Positions 24,276-35,878 of a stretch of 64,000 bases of DNA are shown one piece after another. The notes under the pieces are model-generated. The model was not told the DNA's origin. It worked only from the letters and a program-made list of their open reading frames with translations, and made no database searches. This DNA is from Nelumbo lutea. Lineage: Eukaryota > Streptophyta > Magnoliopsida > Proteales > Nelumbonaceae. Within the stretch, counting starts at the first letter, position 1, and every line of letters begins with the position of its first letter. The DNA is taken from assembly GCA_022828595.1 (NCBI GenBank), contig JAKGHH010000001.1, forward strand, positions 137,907,017-137,971,016. The letters run 5' to 3'. The translations under genes and the position numbers were made by a program.

Positions 24276-24404
24276 TGCTATGTTTGGTTTGAAGGAAAAA
24301 GTAGGGAAAGGAAAGGAAAGGAAGGGATACCTTTACAAATCTTGTATAGGTTTTCCTGCATTTCCCTTCCTTTCCCTACTCTTTTCTTCAAACCAAACAT
24401 AGCG
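24276..24404. mobile_element. Tourist-like (PIF/Harbinger) MITE
   Basis: Near-perfect foldback: TGCTATGTTTGGTTTGAAGG at the left, its complement at the right, with GTAGGGAAAGGAAAGG on both arms. TAA lies on each side (24273-24275 and 24405-24407). A sister copy is at 52706. TAA duplication and TGTTTGG-type ends fit PIF/Harbinger. Confidence 0.75.
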
Positions 24405-24690
24405 TAAGGGATAAATGGCTAGCATGATTCATTAGCAGGTTTGTTCCCCATAACCTAAAGTGTTCCCCCTTGAAAAATTCAGGACTGTTGTTGGGTTAGC
24501 TCAGGTAAAATAATTCAAGCAAAGGGTCTAAAGAAAGAAGGAATCAAGAAAATCCAAGTGAAATAAAGGAAGGGTAAGGTACAGTTTTGGGTAAAAGAAA
24601 AAAAAAGAAAAATTAAATCTTTAGCAAGTTTAATTGGTCTTTAGATCTGCTGTGGCGTTTTGAAACTGATTAGTCCTGTGACAGTCTCAG

Positions 24691-25643
24691 AATGAGGACT
24701 GCCACCACTTATTAATCTCTTGCTCCTTTGCTACAGCTTTATGGAATTGGATTTTTATGTTGTTTGAGTATAGGTGGAACCTACCATCTGATATTAGCTT
24801 GTTGTTTAGTTTGTCTACTTTTGAATGGCACCAAAAAGATGGAGAATTATATGGAAGTGCATAAGAGCAGCTTTGTTGTTGACAGTTTGGGAAAAAAGGA
24901 ACACCGGAATCTTTTGTGAAAAAGAAAGGAACTTCTCGGAAGTTAAAGAATGTATTCTGACAAGGGCAATTCAGTGGCTGAAAACTTTAAAGCTCTTTGA
25001 TGCATACTCTTTTGATGATCTATGGAGAATCTGGTTAGCAGTGGCTAATACTTCTACCAGGAAGGACAAACATGGGGTTGAATGGATGCCACCAGGGGAG
25101 GAGTTTATCAAGTTGAACTTTGATGAAAGTAGCCGAGGAAATCCAGGACCTTCAGACATAGGAGGAGTGCTGAGAAACAAAGATGGTAGCATTATATCTT
25201 TGTACCTAGGTCCTGCAGGTGTAGGAGACTCCTTAAGGGCCGAATTACTTGCTGCTGTACAAGGATTCTAGCTTGCAAACCAGCTAGGCATAGATCATCT
25301 GATTATTGAAGGGGATTCCCAAGTGATAGTGGGTTGGCTGAAGGATCCGGACACTGTGATTTGGGGTTTTAGAGATCTTCTCAAAAATGTTAAATGGTTA
25401 ACAAGGAATATGACAATCAGAGTTCAGTGGGTGGTAGGCAGATCAACAAGCACAATGGCTGATTCACTTGCGAAACAAGGGGTTCTCCGGGATGCTTTAT
25501 TTTGAGCTTCTGTGTAATTTCTTTTGTACTTATAATTCTGTAACTAGTTTTAAAGGAAAGGTCGCATCTCGCGCCTTTCCATGGGTTGCATGTAACTCTT
25601 ATTTGCTGGTTTAATAAAATTTTACTCATTTATAAAAAAAAAA
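24691..25643 (+). mobile_element. 5'-truncated L1-type LINE with RNase H
   Basis: Flanked by an exact 11-bp duplication GACAGTCTCAG (24680-24690 and 25644-25654) and ending in poly-A after AATAAAATTTTACTC, the hallmark of target-primed insertion. The coding part (about 24825-25504) covers the end of the LINE pol: DDLWRIWLA, then RNase H with catalytic Asp in LNFDESSRGNPGP, Glu in LRAELLAA, Asp in IIEGDSQ and Asp in MADSLAKQG. A stop at 25269 splits the domain. Only the last kilobase of the element was inserted. Confidence 0.9.
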
Positions 25644-25654
25644 GACAGTCTCAG

Positions 25655-26978
25655 CTTTGTTAAAAAAAGGAAAAAAATGAGATCTGTGCGGGTTCAGGTT
25701 ATAATTGCTTGAAATTACCCAGCTGTCATCTAATCTGAAGAAAGAAAAAAATCCAAAAAATAAAGAAAAAGGGGACCTCAAGTTTTCAATATTTAAAAAT
25801 TTGCTCTTAACAGTCAAGTTCCCATTGAACCTTGGTATCAGTTAAACAAGACTTTGATTGCGTAGAGTTCAGTTATGTCAAGGTTTTAGGTCTTTCCTTT
25901 TATTGGATGCATAAAGGTTGCTGTCATATGCAAGTTATTCATGACAAAAGCAAGTTGAAGCCTAGTTACCCTCAGATGTCGAGTATGCTGTAGCGGGGTT
26001 GTTTTTGACTTGCCTCATGACAGCCTTGTTTTTCCCAATTCCATGCCTAGTCTAAGCACCTTTAGTGAACAATCCAAGATACACCCAGAGTTTTACCACT
26101 TGACCTGAATCTGCCTAATTTGAGATTTACAGTTCAAGGATTGCTTTAGTTGGCCACTTAGGCTTAAGAATACTATTGTCTGAAATTCGAAGCCCCCTGA
26201 GTAGATCCCAACCATTTGAACTGGTGGCTAGGTCCTATTGGCCTTGATGAAGATGTGGGCCTGGCCCTGAGGCTCGAGATGTTTAGGATGTAGTTTGTTT
26301 CCTGATAAAAATATAATAAACATTTGTGGGGTGAACAGGAACAAAAGAAAGCAGGAAAGGACTAGTTTGTTTTTCTCCTAATTTAAATAATAATAACAAA
26401 AAAAAAGATATATGTATATATATACCCAAATAAGGAGTTTGTTTTGATTTGTTCTTGCTTGATTAACATCTTCTCATGAAATCCTTGATGTGAGGGGGGT
26501 AAAACTCTCATTAAAGTTTTTAGGGGCTGAACCTATGTTCTGAATAGCATTACGTGTTACTCTATGCACATGAGAGTTTTAGGAGTCATTCTGGATCAGG
26601 TTTTATATCATCTAATGTTTGTATTCTTTGAATTTCGTTTTGCTAAAGTCAGCATGGACTATCTGCACCTTGGTTTTTAGGATTTGGATTCAATTTTGGT
26701 TTTGGACTAAAAAATAAAGATTATGATATGCTTGAGTAATTTTGGAAATTTTCAAAGATGATAATTCTGGTATGTTTGAGTGTCATATGGGAAATAATAA
26801 TAGTGATCATGTTTCATTTGAGTGATTAATTTCATCAAATTTGTAGTAAAAATGATCATGTTGTGATAAATTTTGTCATGGATGTGGTGTTTTTTACTTG
26901 AAAGGTTCCTATGTTAAGTGGTGATCTTGTAATTGATGACTGATGTGATGGATGAGGTATGGGAGATCATTTTGGATA
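25655..26978. other. Non-coding AT-rich DNA
   Basis: No gene or element ends recognised. Possibly remaining intron of desaturase copy A. Confidence 0.35.
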
Positions 26979-26986
26979 TTGGTGAT

Positions 26987-27657
26987 CATAGTTTTCGAGG
27001 CGTCAAGGCGAGGCTAGGCGACAGGGGGGCGCCTTGTCATCTAGTTGCCTAGGTGATGGATTTTTTAAGTAAAAACATGTATCTTAGGGTAGTTCCCTAG
27101 GTTCCATAATCATATTTCCTTAATAAATATCCATAATTTCCATAAGAAAAGTAAAACTTCATGTTAAAGTATAGAAAATCAACATATTCCAACATATTCA
27201 TGAGAAGAAAAAGAAGAAATAAAAGAAAATTAAAAAAATATAGGGGCTGAACCCCTATTTCTGTTATAGGAAAAGAAGAAAAGAAAAGAGGAAAAGAAGA
27301 AATCAGTATATACACACACAAAATTAGTAAAGCAAAAGAAGAAAGTGTGTTGATTGGACGACATTTTATGTTCTTCCTTACTTATTGGTTCAGGTTTTGA
27401 AGTCTTTGAGGGTTCAATACAGCATTTAGCAATGTTTGTGTTGATTAAACCCTAACAAATAAAAAATTAATAAAAAGAAATTAGTATATAAACACAAAAT
27501 GAATATTTTAGTTTAAAATGTCTATTTTACAATTTCAACCTTAAAAAATTAAGAATGTAAAGGTTTTTTATAACACATTATAGAAAATTTCTTGGCGATT
27601 AGGCGAGGCGAGCCTCCAAGGGCGCCTTGCTGCCTAGGCATCGCCTTGACAACTATG
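26987..27657. mobile_element. hAT-type MITE with GGCG-rich ends
   Basis: Left end CATAGTTTTCGAGGCGTCAA matches the complement of the right end (CATAGTTGTCAAGGCGATGC). Both sub-termini are rich in AGGCGAGGC words. The exact 8-bp duplication TTGGTGAT flanks it (26979-26986, 27658-27665). The 671-bp interior is AT-rich and non-coding, with a purine-rich stretch at 27200-27300. Confidence 0.85.
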
Positions 27658-27810
27658 TTGGTGATGGATGAAATGGATGAACGAATGCATATATTGGAGT
27701 GTTTTTTCTCTTTGCAGGTGACCTCACCCTTGAACCCACTCTCCCTAGAGGCTCATAACTACTGCAAACCACAAAGAAAAGAAAAGAAAAAAAAACAGCC
27801 TTGAATCTAT

Positions 27811-28038
27811 GCATCATAGAAAACTATGGTGTTCAGTAGAAGATTGGAACATTACTTGGAAAAAGGCATTCATATTTTCTATGTATTTAAAGTTGTTCTT
27901 TTTATTTTATTTTATCTTGCTTTAATTTTTTACTTCATATTCCTTATTCTGCCATGAAAAAAATCTGATTCCTAATCATTATTGTCAATATTGTTTTTTT
28001 ACCATCTTGATTTTTTTTTGTTCATCATTGCATTAGCC
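27811..28038 (+). repeat. Segment D: copy of distal intron-1 sequence of the desaturase
   Basis: Plus-strand match to 30688-30917 in the intact gene's intron, with few differences (start GCATCATAGAAAACT, end CATTGCATTAGC). It joins segment B at about 28040, and its first 60 bp recur inverted at about 28045-28110, so the junction is a palindrome of about 60-bp arms. Confidence 0.8.
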
Positions 28039-28644
28039 AAAAAAAAATGAATGCCTTTTTCCAAGAAAAGTTCCAATCATCTACTGAACACCACAGTTTT
28101 CTTCAACTAGATATAACTTCCAACATTGTTTTTGAAAGGTGGTACTGGTATGGGTAGTTAAGTCTCTGTTTGGCTTTAAATTAAAAATACAGATTACAAA
28201 CAAACTGAACTAAGAAACCGTAAAACTCAACAGTAAAAGACCAGTTATTGTACCGTGTTTAAAATAGATCAACTAATGTAGGTTAAAGGGGATGGAAATT
28301 GAACATGAGATCCATGAGAACTGGATTATCCCAAATACATAAAGCAGAACTACCAAAAAATTGGAGGAATAAACACTAGATTTGATTTGATACTAGCATA
28401 GTTAGAAAAGGACATCCGTAATCCCATTCAGAAGAAACCCAACAAAATGGAATGCCGAGAAGATGAACATAGGAAATGCAGATATTCAGTCAGATAAAAG
28501 ATATCAGAACTCTAATACACGAAAAGCTGGAAAACTAAACAAGTATCACAATGCATTTTAATACAAAAACAGGAACATCTGTTCATGCTGAAAACAAATC
28601 CACATTATCGAAAAAACAACCAAGAGAGGGAGAGACAATGATAC

Positions 28645-28757
28645 CTTGAGGAAAGCCCAGGGATAGGGTCCAAAGAGCTCTTTGATTTATGGGTACTTAG
28701 AGAGAATCTGACACCTTCTTGAAGTGTGCGGTTCATCTGTGTATGACCAGAAAAAAA
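28645..28757 (-). pseudogene. Dead exon 1 of sphingolipid delta-4 desaturase (copy B)
   Basis: On the minus strand it reads [10 protein letters not shown], then SKYP, a TAA stop, IKELFGPYPWAFLK and a GTATCATT donor. Compared with copies A and C a deletion removes the start codon and the first codons, fusing the leader's GAAGAAGAAG run to the TTTTTTTCTGG of Phe-Phe-Trp. The Gln codon before IKELFG is a stop. Two independent lesions make it non-coding. Confidence 0.85.
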
Positions 28758-28925
28758 TCTTCTTCTTCTTCTTCGGCAAGGTTGTAAACTTGTAACCCTT
28801 CTGAAATAACTGAAAAGTTAGTGGTTAAAGCAGGAAAATAGACAAGTTGTAGGGAAAGATTAAAGAACGCTGAAAGGTGGAAGCCTTCTTTTTTGATTCT
28901 ATCCAACCATACGTAACCCTGGGTT

Positions 28926-29071
28926 AGCTGCACGTGATGGCTGTATTGAGAGCTGTTTAACCAATAATAATGTCCTACGTCATCCATGCTCTACAAGCAA
29001 TCCAACATATGGCTGACATGGGAAGTTATTATTGGTTAAACGATCCCTAACACAGCCATCAGAGTGCAGCT
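28926..29071. mobile_element. Small palindromic MITE in segment B
   Basis: Counterpart of 14404-14546. Both arms carry AGCTGCAC...GATGGCTGT and AACCAATAATAA. It now sits in the interval from which the intact gene's promoter must act. Confidence 0.6.
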
Positions 29072-29756
29072 AAATATCATGAATTATCAGGCCAGTGCAA
29101 GGAGAATGTTAGTTGGGCTTTTTTGGATTGGGATATAAATCCTGACCCACATGCAAAATCATGTGTCCAGTGTCTCTGCTGAAATAGTGAAGGAGGTGGT
29201 AACATTAGACCCATCACTCTTCACAGTTCACAGTTCACACTTCACAGAATTTGTAGGTCCAAAAATATCTTCCCGTCTGGCTCATCACTCGTCTCATATT
29301 CTAAGCATTTGTTTGTTCATTCAGGAAAGTTTCTTGTATTTTTAATCTAAGTATACTGAAAAGATGCGATACTGAAAGAGCTTTAGCCAATCAAGGCATG
29401 CCTTCCCGGTATTCTAAGCATTTGCTTGGATTGGCCATTATTTTATGTTACCGGTTGATGCAATAAGTTTTTTCAATATCATGTCTTCCCAGTATCATAG
29501 TCGAATATGGCAAAGAAGTTCAAATCATTTAAAGCCTCGGAATGGGTGTTGTCATGTTGACAAACCAGGAATGGGTTGTCTCCCCCTCCCGTTACAAGTG
29601 TAAATATGGTTGAGCTCAGCATTCTTTAATCTTTCCCTACAGATTGTCTATTTTCCTGCTTTAACTGCTAAATTTTCAGTTATTTCGGAAGGATTACAAC
29701 CTTGCCGAAGAAGAAGAAGAAGAGAGGAAGAGGACGGTCTGCAGAGGAAGAGGGAG

Positions 29757-32700
29757 ATGGGTGGGGAACAGAGAGATGGAGTAATGGCAATGGATTTCTT
29801 CTGGTCATACACAGATGAACCGCATGCTTCAAGAAGGCGTCAGATTCTCTCTAAGTACCCACAAATCAAAGAGCTCTTCGGACCCGATCCATGGGCTTTC
29901 CTCAAGGTATCATCGTCTCTCCCTTTCTTGGTTGTTTTTTTGATAATGTGGATTTGTTTTCAGCATGATTAGATGTTCCTGTTTTTGTATTAAAATGCAT
30001 TGTGATACTTGTTTGGTTTTCCATCTTTTTGTGTATTAGAATTCTGGCATCTTTTATCTGACTGAATATCTTTATTTCCTAGGTTCATCTTCTCAGCATT
30101 CCATTTCGTTGGATTTCTTCTGAATGGGATTGTGGGTGTCCTTTTTTAATTTTGCTAGTATCAAATCAAATCTAGTGTTTATTCCTCCAATTTTTGGGTA
30201 GTTCTGCATTATGTATTCGGGATGATCCTGTTCTCATGGATCTCATGTTCAATTTCCGCCCCCTTTAACCTACATTAATTGATCTATTTTAAACACTGTA
30301 CAAGAACTGATCTTTTATTGTTGAGTTTTACGGTTTCTTAATTCAGTTTGTTTGCAATCTGTATTTTTAATTTAAAACCAAACAGAGACTTAACTACCAT
30401 ACGAGTACCTCCTTTTTTTGGCTCTCAACCAGCGGGGGGGGGGGAGGTAGTTATGGCCAGTCTCTATATGTATCAATTAGTAGTTTTCCTGTTTGGTCTC
30501 AACATGCTTTGTCATCTTCATGCTGATTTTTCCCCTGTCTTCAAAACAAGGAATAGATGCTTGATTGGTTTTATTTGTCCTAATCAATTTTTTTGTTAAT
30601 TGAACTTTCAAAAGCATTTTCTCCTTGCAAGTTGTATCTAGTTGAAGGGTGATTAGTCAAAGCCTTTCTGGTATCATGTCTTTCCAGCATCATAGAAAAC
30701 TGTGGTCTTCAGTAGAAGAGTGGAGCTTTACTTGGAAAAAGGCATTCATATTTTCTATGCATTTAAAGTTGTGCCTTTTATTTTATTTTGTCTTGCTTTA
30801 ATGTTTTTACTTCATATTCCTTATTCTGCCATGAAGAAAATCTGATTCCTAATCATTATTGTCAATATTGTTTTTTTTTACCATCTTGATTTTTTTTTGT
30901 TCTTCATTGCATTAGCATAGAGTATTTGGAGCTAACATCTTTCTTGCCCTCTTCTTTATGTAGCTTGTCTTTGCAACAAAATTGTTTTCTTATGTTGGAA
31001 TTATTAATTTCTATTTCTTATGACATTTCTGTTGCCATTGCCGGTATATTACTTGTCATATTGATGGTTATGCCATTTTATTGAGTCTAGCTCATAGATA
31101 TTGTGATAAGCTTGCTAAAGCAAACTGAAAAATACCCTGGATGCATAGAAATGATATCAAGAGTTAAAAGCCTCTCCAAGGACTTGCAGCTATCATTTTA
31201 GTGGACTCCAAGAGCGGCAAATGGATTTGCAGACCAGCTAGCAAAACAAGGGGTAAACAGGGATCAGTGTTTTTGGGCTCAGTTGTAAGGATGAAAAATC
31301 ATAAGTGATAGGTGGGAACTTAAATTTTAGTGGGGTAGCCGAGGCTACTCATAATCTGTAATTCATATTTCTTATCTTAATGAAATTCTTTTTACTGATA
31401 AAAAATATATACAGGCTCTAGATAAATGGAGAGAGTGGAATGTGCAATTGTACATTGAAATGGCATTGGCATGTACATTTGTACATGCAAATAGAGGTAC
31501 TTTCCAATTGCATTTACTGTACTGGTTGAGTGGCATGCGCTTTGTACATGCAACAGGAAATACATGTATTAAAATTTGCCTGGTTATTTGGATGTGAAGC
31601 CAAGGCAATTATTGGCATTATGTTATAAAGATTAGTTAAGCTTTATTATATAATGCCAATTGAGTCTAGCTCATAGATGAAGATTAGTTAATACTTGTAA
31701 AAAAATATTAGTTAATGTAAGAAAAGAAAAGGTAAGGCAATCCATCTTTTTCAAACTCTTATCTTGTCGAAGAAGGAAAATATTTTCTACTAAAAAGGTA
31801 GGGAAATATTTGGAGGACGGAATATTTACATCAACAAGGAAACTCAGTTATTGTGCCTGAAGCTGGAACAAGTTTTGTTTCATCATGTCTTTATTAAAGA
31901 AGTAATTGTTTGTTATTTCTTTTATTGTCGTAAATATCTCTTCAGTGATGTATAAAATCTGTTTGGAGCATCCTCACGTAATATTTTCTAAAGTTGCCAG
32001 GCATGAACTTGTATGTCAACCCAATGTTTAATCCTTCGTTCATACTGGTACTTTTGTTGCATTTCTTTATTTCCTCACTACCTACTGCCCCAGTAGGGAA
32101 TTATCTGATGCAAAAAGTTCTAGGGGAGGCTGAGAAGTACCGCCTACATTACTTGGTAGTGATGTTTGACATTTTAACTACTTGGGCTTTTGATATAGTG
32201 GAATGGTGAAATATGATCAATGTAACCAACTCCATGTTCAGTTACCTAGTATTCCTTAGAATTTAAAAGGTCAATTTCAACATGAGAACTGTTTTTTATT
32301 CTTGTCTGGTGGTTCTACTGATTAGATATATAGAAAAGTTCTATATATCTTGTTCAAGCCTAAAAAATACTATTAGCTTTGGAATACTCTCTAGTTGAAT
32401 GTCTAGATGAATGTTTTTTATTTTCTTTTTGGTTCTCTTGCTTAAGGGTTGGTCTTACAAGCTAAAGCACTTTTGATTCCTGCAATCAATAGTGTTCTTA
32501 ATGCTATAACTTGATTGTGGCAGGAGAACTGTTGGATGTGGGATTTATGGTGCTTTGTTAACTATGTCTCTGATCAGTTTAGATTATTGATTCTTATCCT
32601 TGAAACTGTGGTGCCTGCAGATTACTGTGGTTGTTTTGCTTCAGCTATGGACTGCAACTTTGCTCTCCAACTGTAGCTGGTTAAAGATATTAACAGTAGC

Positions 32701-33460
32701 CTATTTTTTTGGGTCTTTTCTTAATCACAATCTCTTCTTAGCCATCCATGAGCTCAGTCACAACCTTGCCTTCTCGACCCCAACTTACAACCGTTGGTTA
32801 GGGATTTTTGCAAACTTCCCCATAGGCGTCCCCATGTCTATCACCTTCCAAAAATATCACTTAGAACACCATCGCTTTCAAGGTGTCGATGGTATTGATA
32901 TGGACATCCCCAGCCATGTTGAGGCTCATCTTGTTACCAATGTCTTCACCAAGTCATTATGGGTCATCTTCCAGCTCTTCTTCTACGCTTTGCGGCCAAT
33001 CTTTCTCAATCCAAAGCCCCCTGGTTCGTGGGAGTTCACTAACTTGGTGATCCAGCTCACTCTCGACGCTGTGATGGTTTTTATCTGGGGTTGGAAGTCT
33101 TTTGGTTACATGATCCTCTCCACATTTGTTGGAGGAGGGATGCACCCAATGGCAGGCCACTTCATTTCAGAGCATTATGTTTTCAATCCTGACCAGGAGA
33201 CTTATTCATACTACGGACCTTTGAACCTGCTTACTTGGAGTGTTGGGTACCACAATGAGCACCATGATTTCCCAAGGATTCCTGGGAGCAAGCTCCACAA
33301 GGTGAAGGAGATTGCGCCTGAGTTTTATGAAGATTTTGAGTCGTATAGATCTTGGAGCCAGGTAATTTACATGTACATCATGGACCGGACCGTAGGACCA
33401 TTTAGCAGGATGAAGAGAAAAAGGTCCAAGAGTGATGGTGCTGCCAAGAAAGATAACTAG
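29757..33460 (+). CDS. DES1-like: Sphingolipid delta-4 desaturase (two exons)
   Basis: Introduces the 4,5-trans double bond into the dihydroceramide long-chain base, a di-iron, ER-membrane reaction. Exons are 29757-29906 (50 codons, donor AAG|GTATCA) and 32621-33460 (acceptor CTGCAG|ATTACT), together 329 aa and close to the usual plant length. Exon 1 has the DEGS-family lipid-desaturase N-terminus ([29 protein letters not shown]). Exon 2 has the three histidine boxes HELSH (residues 93-97), HLEHH (130-134) and HNEHH (261-265), membrane segments around 51-90 and 160-220, the [16 protein letters not shown] block and a Lys-rich tail. No stop or frameshift is seen. The start is the first ATG after the GA-rich leader and matches copy A. 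The 2.7-kb intron holds a LINE tail. Upstream sequence is the inverted copy B, so its promoter is new. Confidence 0.95.
31100..31658 (+). mobile_element. LINE 3' end inserted in desaturase intron 1
   Basis: Flanked by an exact 20-bp direct repeat starting ATTGAGTCTAGCTC (31080-31099 and 31659-31678). The left 170 bp reads as the end of a LINE RNase H ([18 protein letters not shown]) with one stop. A tail follows, ending in AATGAAATTCTTTTTACTGATAAAAAA near 31407. The remaining 250 bp to the second repeat has no LINE character and may be a 3'-transduced or second inserted sequence. Confidence 0.65.
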
Positions 33461-33477
33461 GTGTTCCCTTTATTTGG

Positions 33478-33505
<28 letters not shown>
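33478..33505. repeat. (AT)n microsatellite in the desaturase 3' region
   Basis: Pure TA/AT run beginning about 18 bp after the stop codon, in the probable 3' UTR. Confidence 0.9.
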
Positions 33506-33510
<5 letters not shown>

Positions 33511-34440
33511 TTTTTCATGTACTGTATTTAGCCCCTGACCTCGGGGGGGTTTTTGCTTCCGGAATTCATTTTTCGTTGTAATATTCTTTGTAACGTTACA
33601 ATTTTACTATCTGGTTTTAGACTGAGGAAAGGGCGATGTTAATTTTTGATAAACATTGTCCAACGAACCTTTTCACTTTTGTCATCTGATGTACGATTAC
33701 ACCGGTCAGAACGGACTGGGGTGTACAGAACACCGGTGGGTTCATTCTTGATTGATTTTTTTGGGCCTCGGTGGTTTATGTGGAGGTCATTTATATGTGT
33801 ATTCGGCCAAGTGCATTTCTTTTTTGTTAAATTTATCTAAGTGAAGTTTTTCAAAATTTTCATGTTCTTTTACTGCATTCATTTTCACGACGAAGTGGTT
33901 AATTTTCTTCATCTTTTACCATTTTACCCTTGCATTTAAGTTCATGTATTTTTGGATTATATTGTTTTAATGGGAATTTTTGACAGATTGTATTTTGAGC
34001 ATTTATTCTCTACTTGGAATATTCAACTTTTTCAAAGGTAATAATACTTCCCTGGATAAGTAATACCCGAGAAAAACATCTTATAGGTCCTAGATAAATT
34101 CTTGAAAAGAACATGGGAGAGTCCGTCAGTGGCATCCATTGACGACCTCCCCCCTCCAATAGAGTCTGGGTAATGAATGGGGCCTAAGAAAGTGTGAATA
34201 TTTAAAAAAAACAAAATGCAAGGTTTTGCAATTTGCACTATACAAATTTGAATTTGAAAAAAAGAATACAAATACAAATATATACGTACAAATACATACA
34301 AAATAATATAAAATATAAGATTTTGATTTTTGCACTCTATTTTTACTCCCAAACTCAGCTTAAATGACCTTATTACGTGTAAAGCAACAAACCACATTGA
34401 TTTCATTATGCTGCAAGGAAGAAAACGGTGGTCCAAAATG
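33506..34440. other. Downstream AT-rich spacer
   Basis: Probable desaturase 3' UTR and spacer. 34215-34375 contains the TACAAATAC / CTCCCAAACTCAGC sequence of the 51536-type MITE, with only the right end clear. No gene seen. Confidence 0.4.
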
Positions 34441-34660
34441 TTACATCCAACTCCGACAAGCATCATCATGATAATGTGAGAATCTTGAGAGATTATTAAG
34501 CAATGGGAGGGAGCTATTCAAGCATTGCCATAAAAACATGTGGATTCTCTGTGGAATATGTTTCACATGCCAAAATTCATTCCATGACATCCCATCGATA
34601 GCCTTCTGTTGATGTGAAGAACCGAACTCTTGTAGAGGAGCACAAAACATCTAAGTGAGT
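34441..34660 (-). mobile_element. LINE zinc-binding (zf-RVT) fragment
   Basis: On the minus strand reads WNEFWHVKHIPQRIHMFLWQ, then CLNSSLPLLNNLSRF and a terminal C. This is the W-x-LK-P-K-FLW pattern of the zinc-binding region after LINE reverse transcriptases. Only this scrap remains, cut on both sides. Confidence 0.65.
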
Positions 34661-35351
34661 GTTTCACATCTGCACCTCAAAGAACGTACCCCACAAACAC
34701 CCCACAGCACATCTCAATCGTGTATTGGAAAATGTTCTTAATGCAAAACCAGCACATACAAATGACAACTTTCATGAACTCCCAAATGACGGAGTCAGTA
34801 GCATTAACCCCGCATAGAGCATGGTAGTCGGATAGATAGAATTCTCTCAGTGACCATTGGTTGAAAACGACTCAATACCTGATTATGCTTATGGATTTAA
34901 GTTCTATGAAGTATGAAGCAATACAAGGGGATTGCGTGATAAAGAGTATGGAAAAGGCAATTATAGAAGATGTATACGTGAAAAAATTAAGATAGACGCC
35001 AATAAACCCTTTAAAACACATCAATAACAATAAATGCAAGTTTCATATAACTATTATTAAATTATTTACAAATATAATTTAATGGTTTATAACTTTATAT
35101 AAACTCTGAAACATTGGAATACAATTGATAACTATTGAAAAATGATGAAAGAAAGTAGAATATATCTATATTATATAAAGTGGATACTTGCTTATTGTTT
35201 TTAGGGTAAATTTCTTAAACTATCCTTATGGCTTAGTTAATTGACTAACTCTATCCTTACTGTTTACATATTATCTTAAAGTATCTCCAAGTTTTTTGAC
35301 AATTATATAAAACCTCCCCTACCATTAATTTTTCGTCACACTCCATCGCAT
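34661..35351. other. AT-rich DNA without recognisable feature
   Basis: No gene or repeat ends identified. Confidence 0.4.
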
Positions 35352-35359
35352 GTGACATC

Positions 35360-35870
35360 TAGGGGTGCAAATGGATCGGATTATGATTCGGTCCGGTCCA
35401 AGATCCGATCCTATTTGGTCGAATTCAAATCACCCTTGATCGGATCCTATGATCCGATGAGAAATCGGATATGATTCAGATCATCCCTTATCCTATCTGA
35501 TGTGTTATATATTTATAAATAAATAAATAAATATATATATATATATGTTATTTATTTATTTATAAATATATTATCTATGTTGTATTTTTATAAATTTATT
35601 CTATTATTTATTGTTTATAAAAAACATATATATGATGAAAATAATTAAAAAATACTTGTATTTTTTGTTTTTTCTTTATTTAAATTGGTATATTTTATTT
35701 TTCTTTTAATAATTTATTAATTAAAAAAAACAAGTTGGACCAAATCAGATCTAAAGATCTAAAGATCCGATAGGATTCGAATTCAGATAAAATCCGATCG
35801 GATCTGACATGAACAATGTCAGATCGGATTTGAATATACCCTGATTCCAATTTGATCCAATCGGTTTGCA
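35360..35870. mobile_element. hAT-type MITE (TAGGGGTGCAAAT family)
   Basis: Begins TAGGGGTGCAAATGGATCGG. The right end is the complement of TGCAAACCGATTGGATC, lacking the last bases. The exact 8-bp duplication GTGACATC is at 35352-35359 and 35871-35878. The sub-termini are dense in GGATC/GATCC words and the interior is almost pure A/T. Confidence 0.8.
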
Positions 35871-35878
35871 GTGACATC

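Larger units (their letters stand above)
28040..29610 (-). repeat. Segment B: inverted copy of desaturase upstream, exon 1 and intron 1
   Basis: On the minus strand it runs upstream region (29605-28870), leader, exon-1 remnant (28757-28645) and intron (to about 28045). It is collinear with segment A on the upstream side and with segment C (29617-30750) on the intron side. Head-to-head with the intact gene: the arms 28160-28870 and 29617-30390 form a large inverted repeat around a spacer of about 750 bp. Confidence 0.8.

Noticed and set aside
14722..32621. Copy A exon 1 as an alternative first exon spliced to the intact exon 2
   Set aside because: Its in-frame TAG before the splice site would truncate the protein at about 45 residues.
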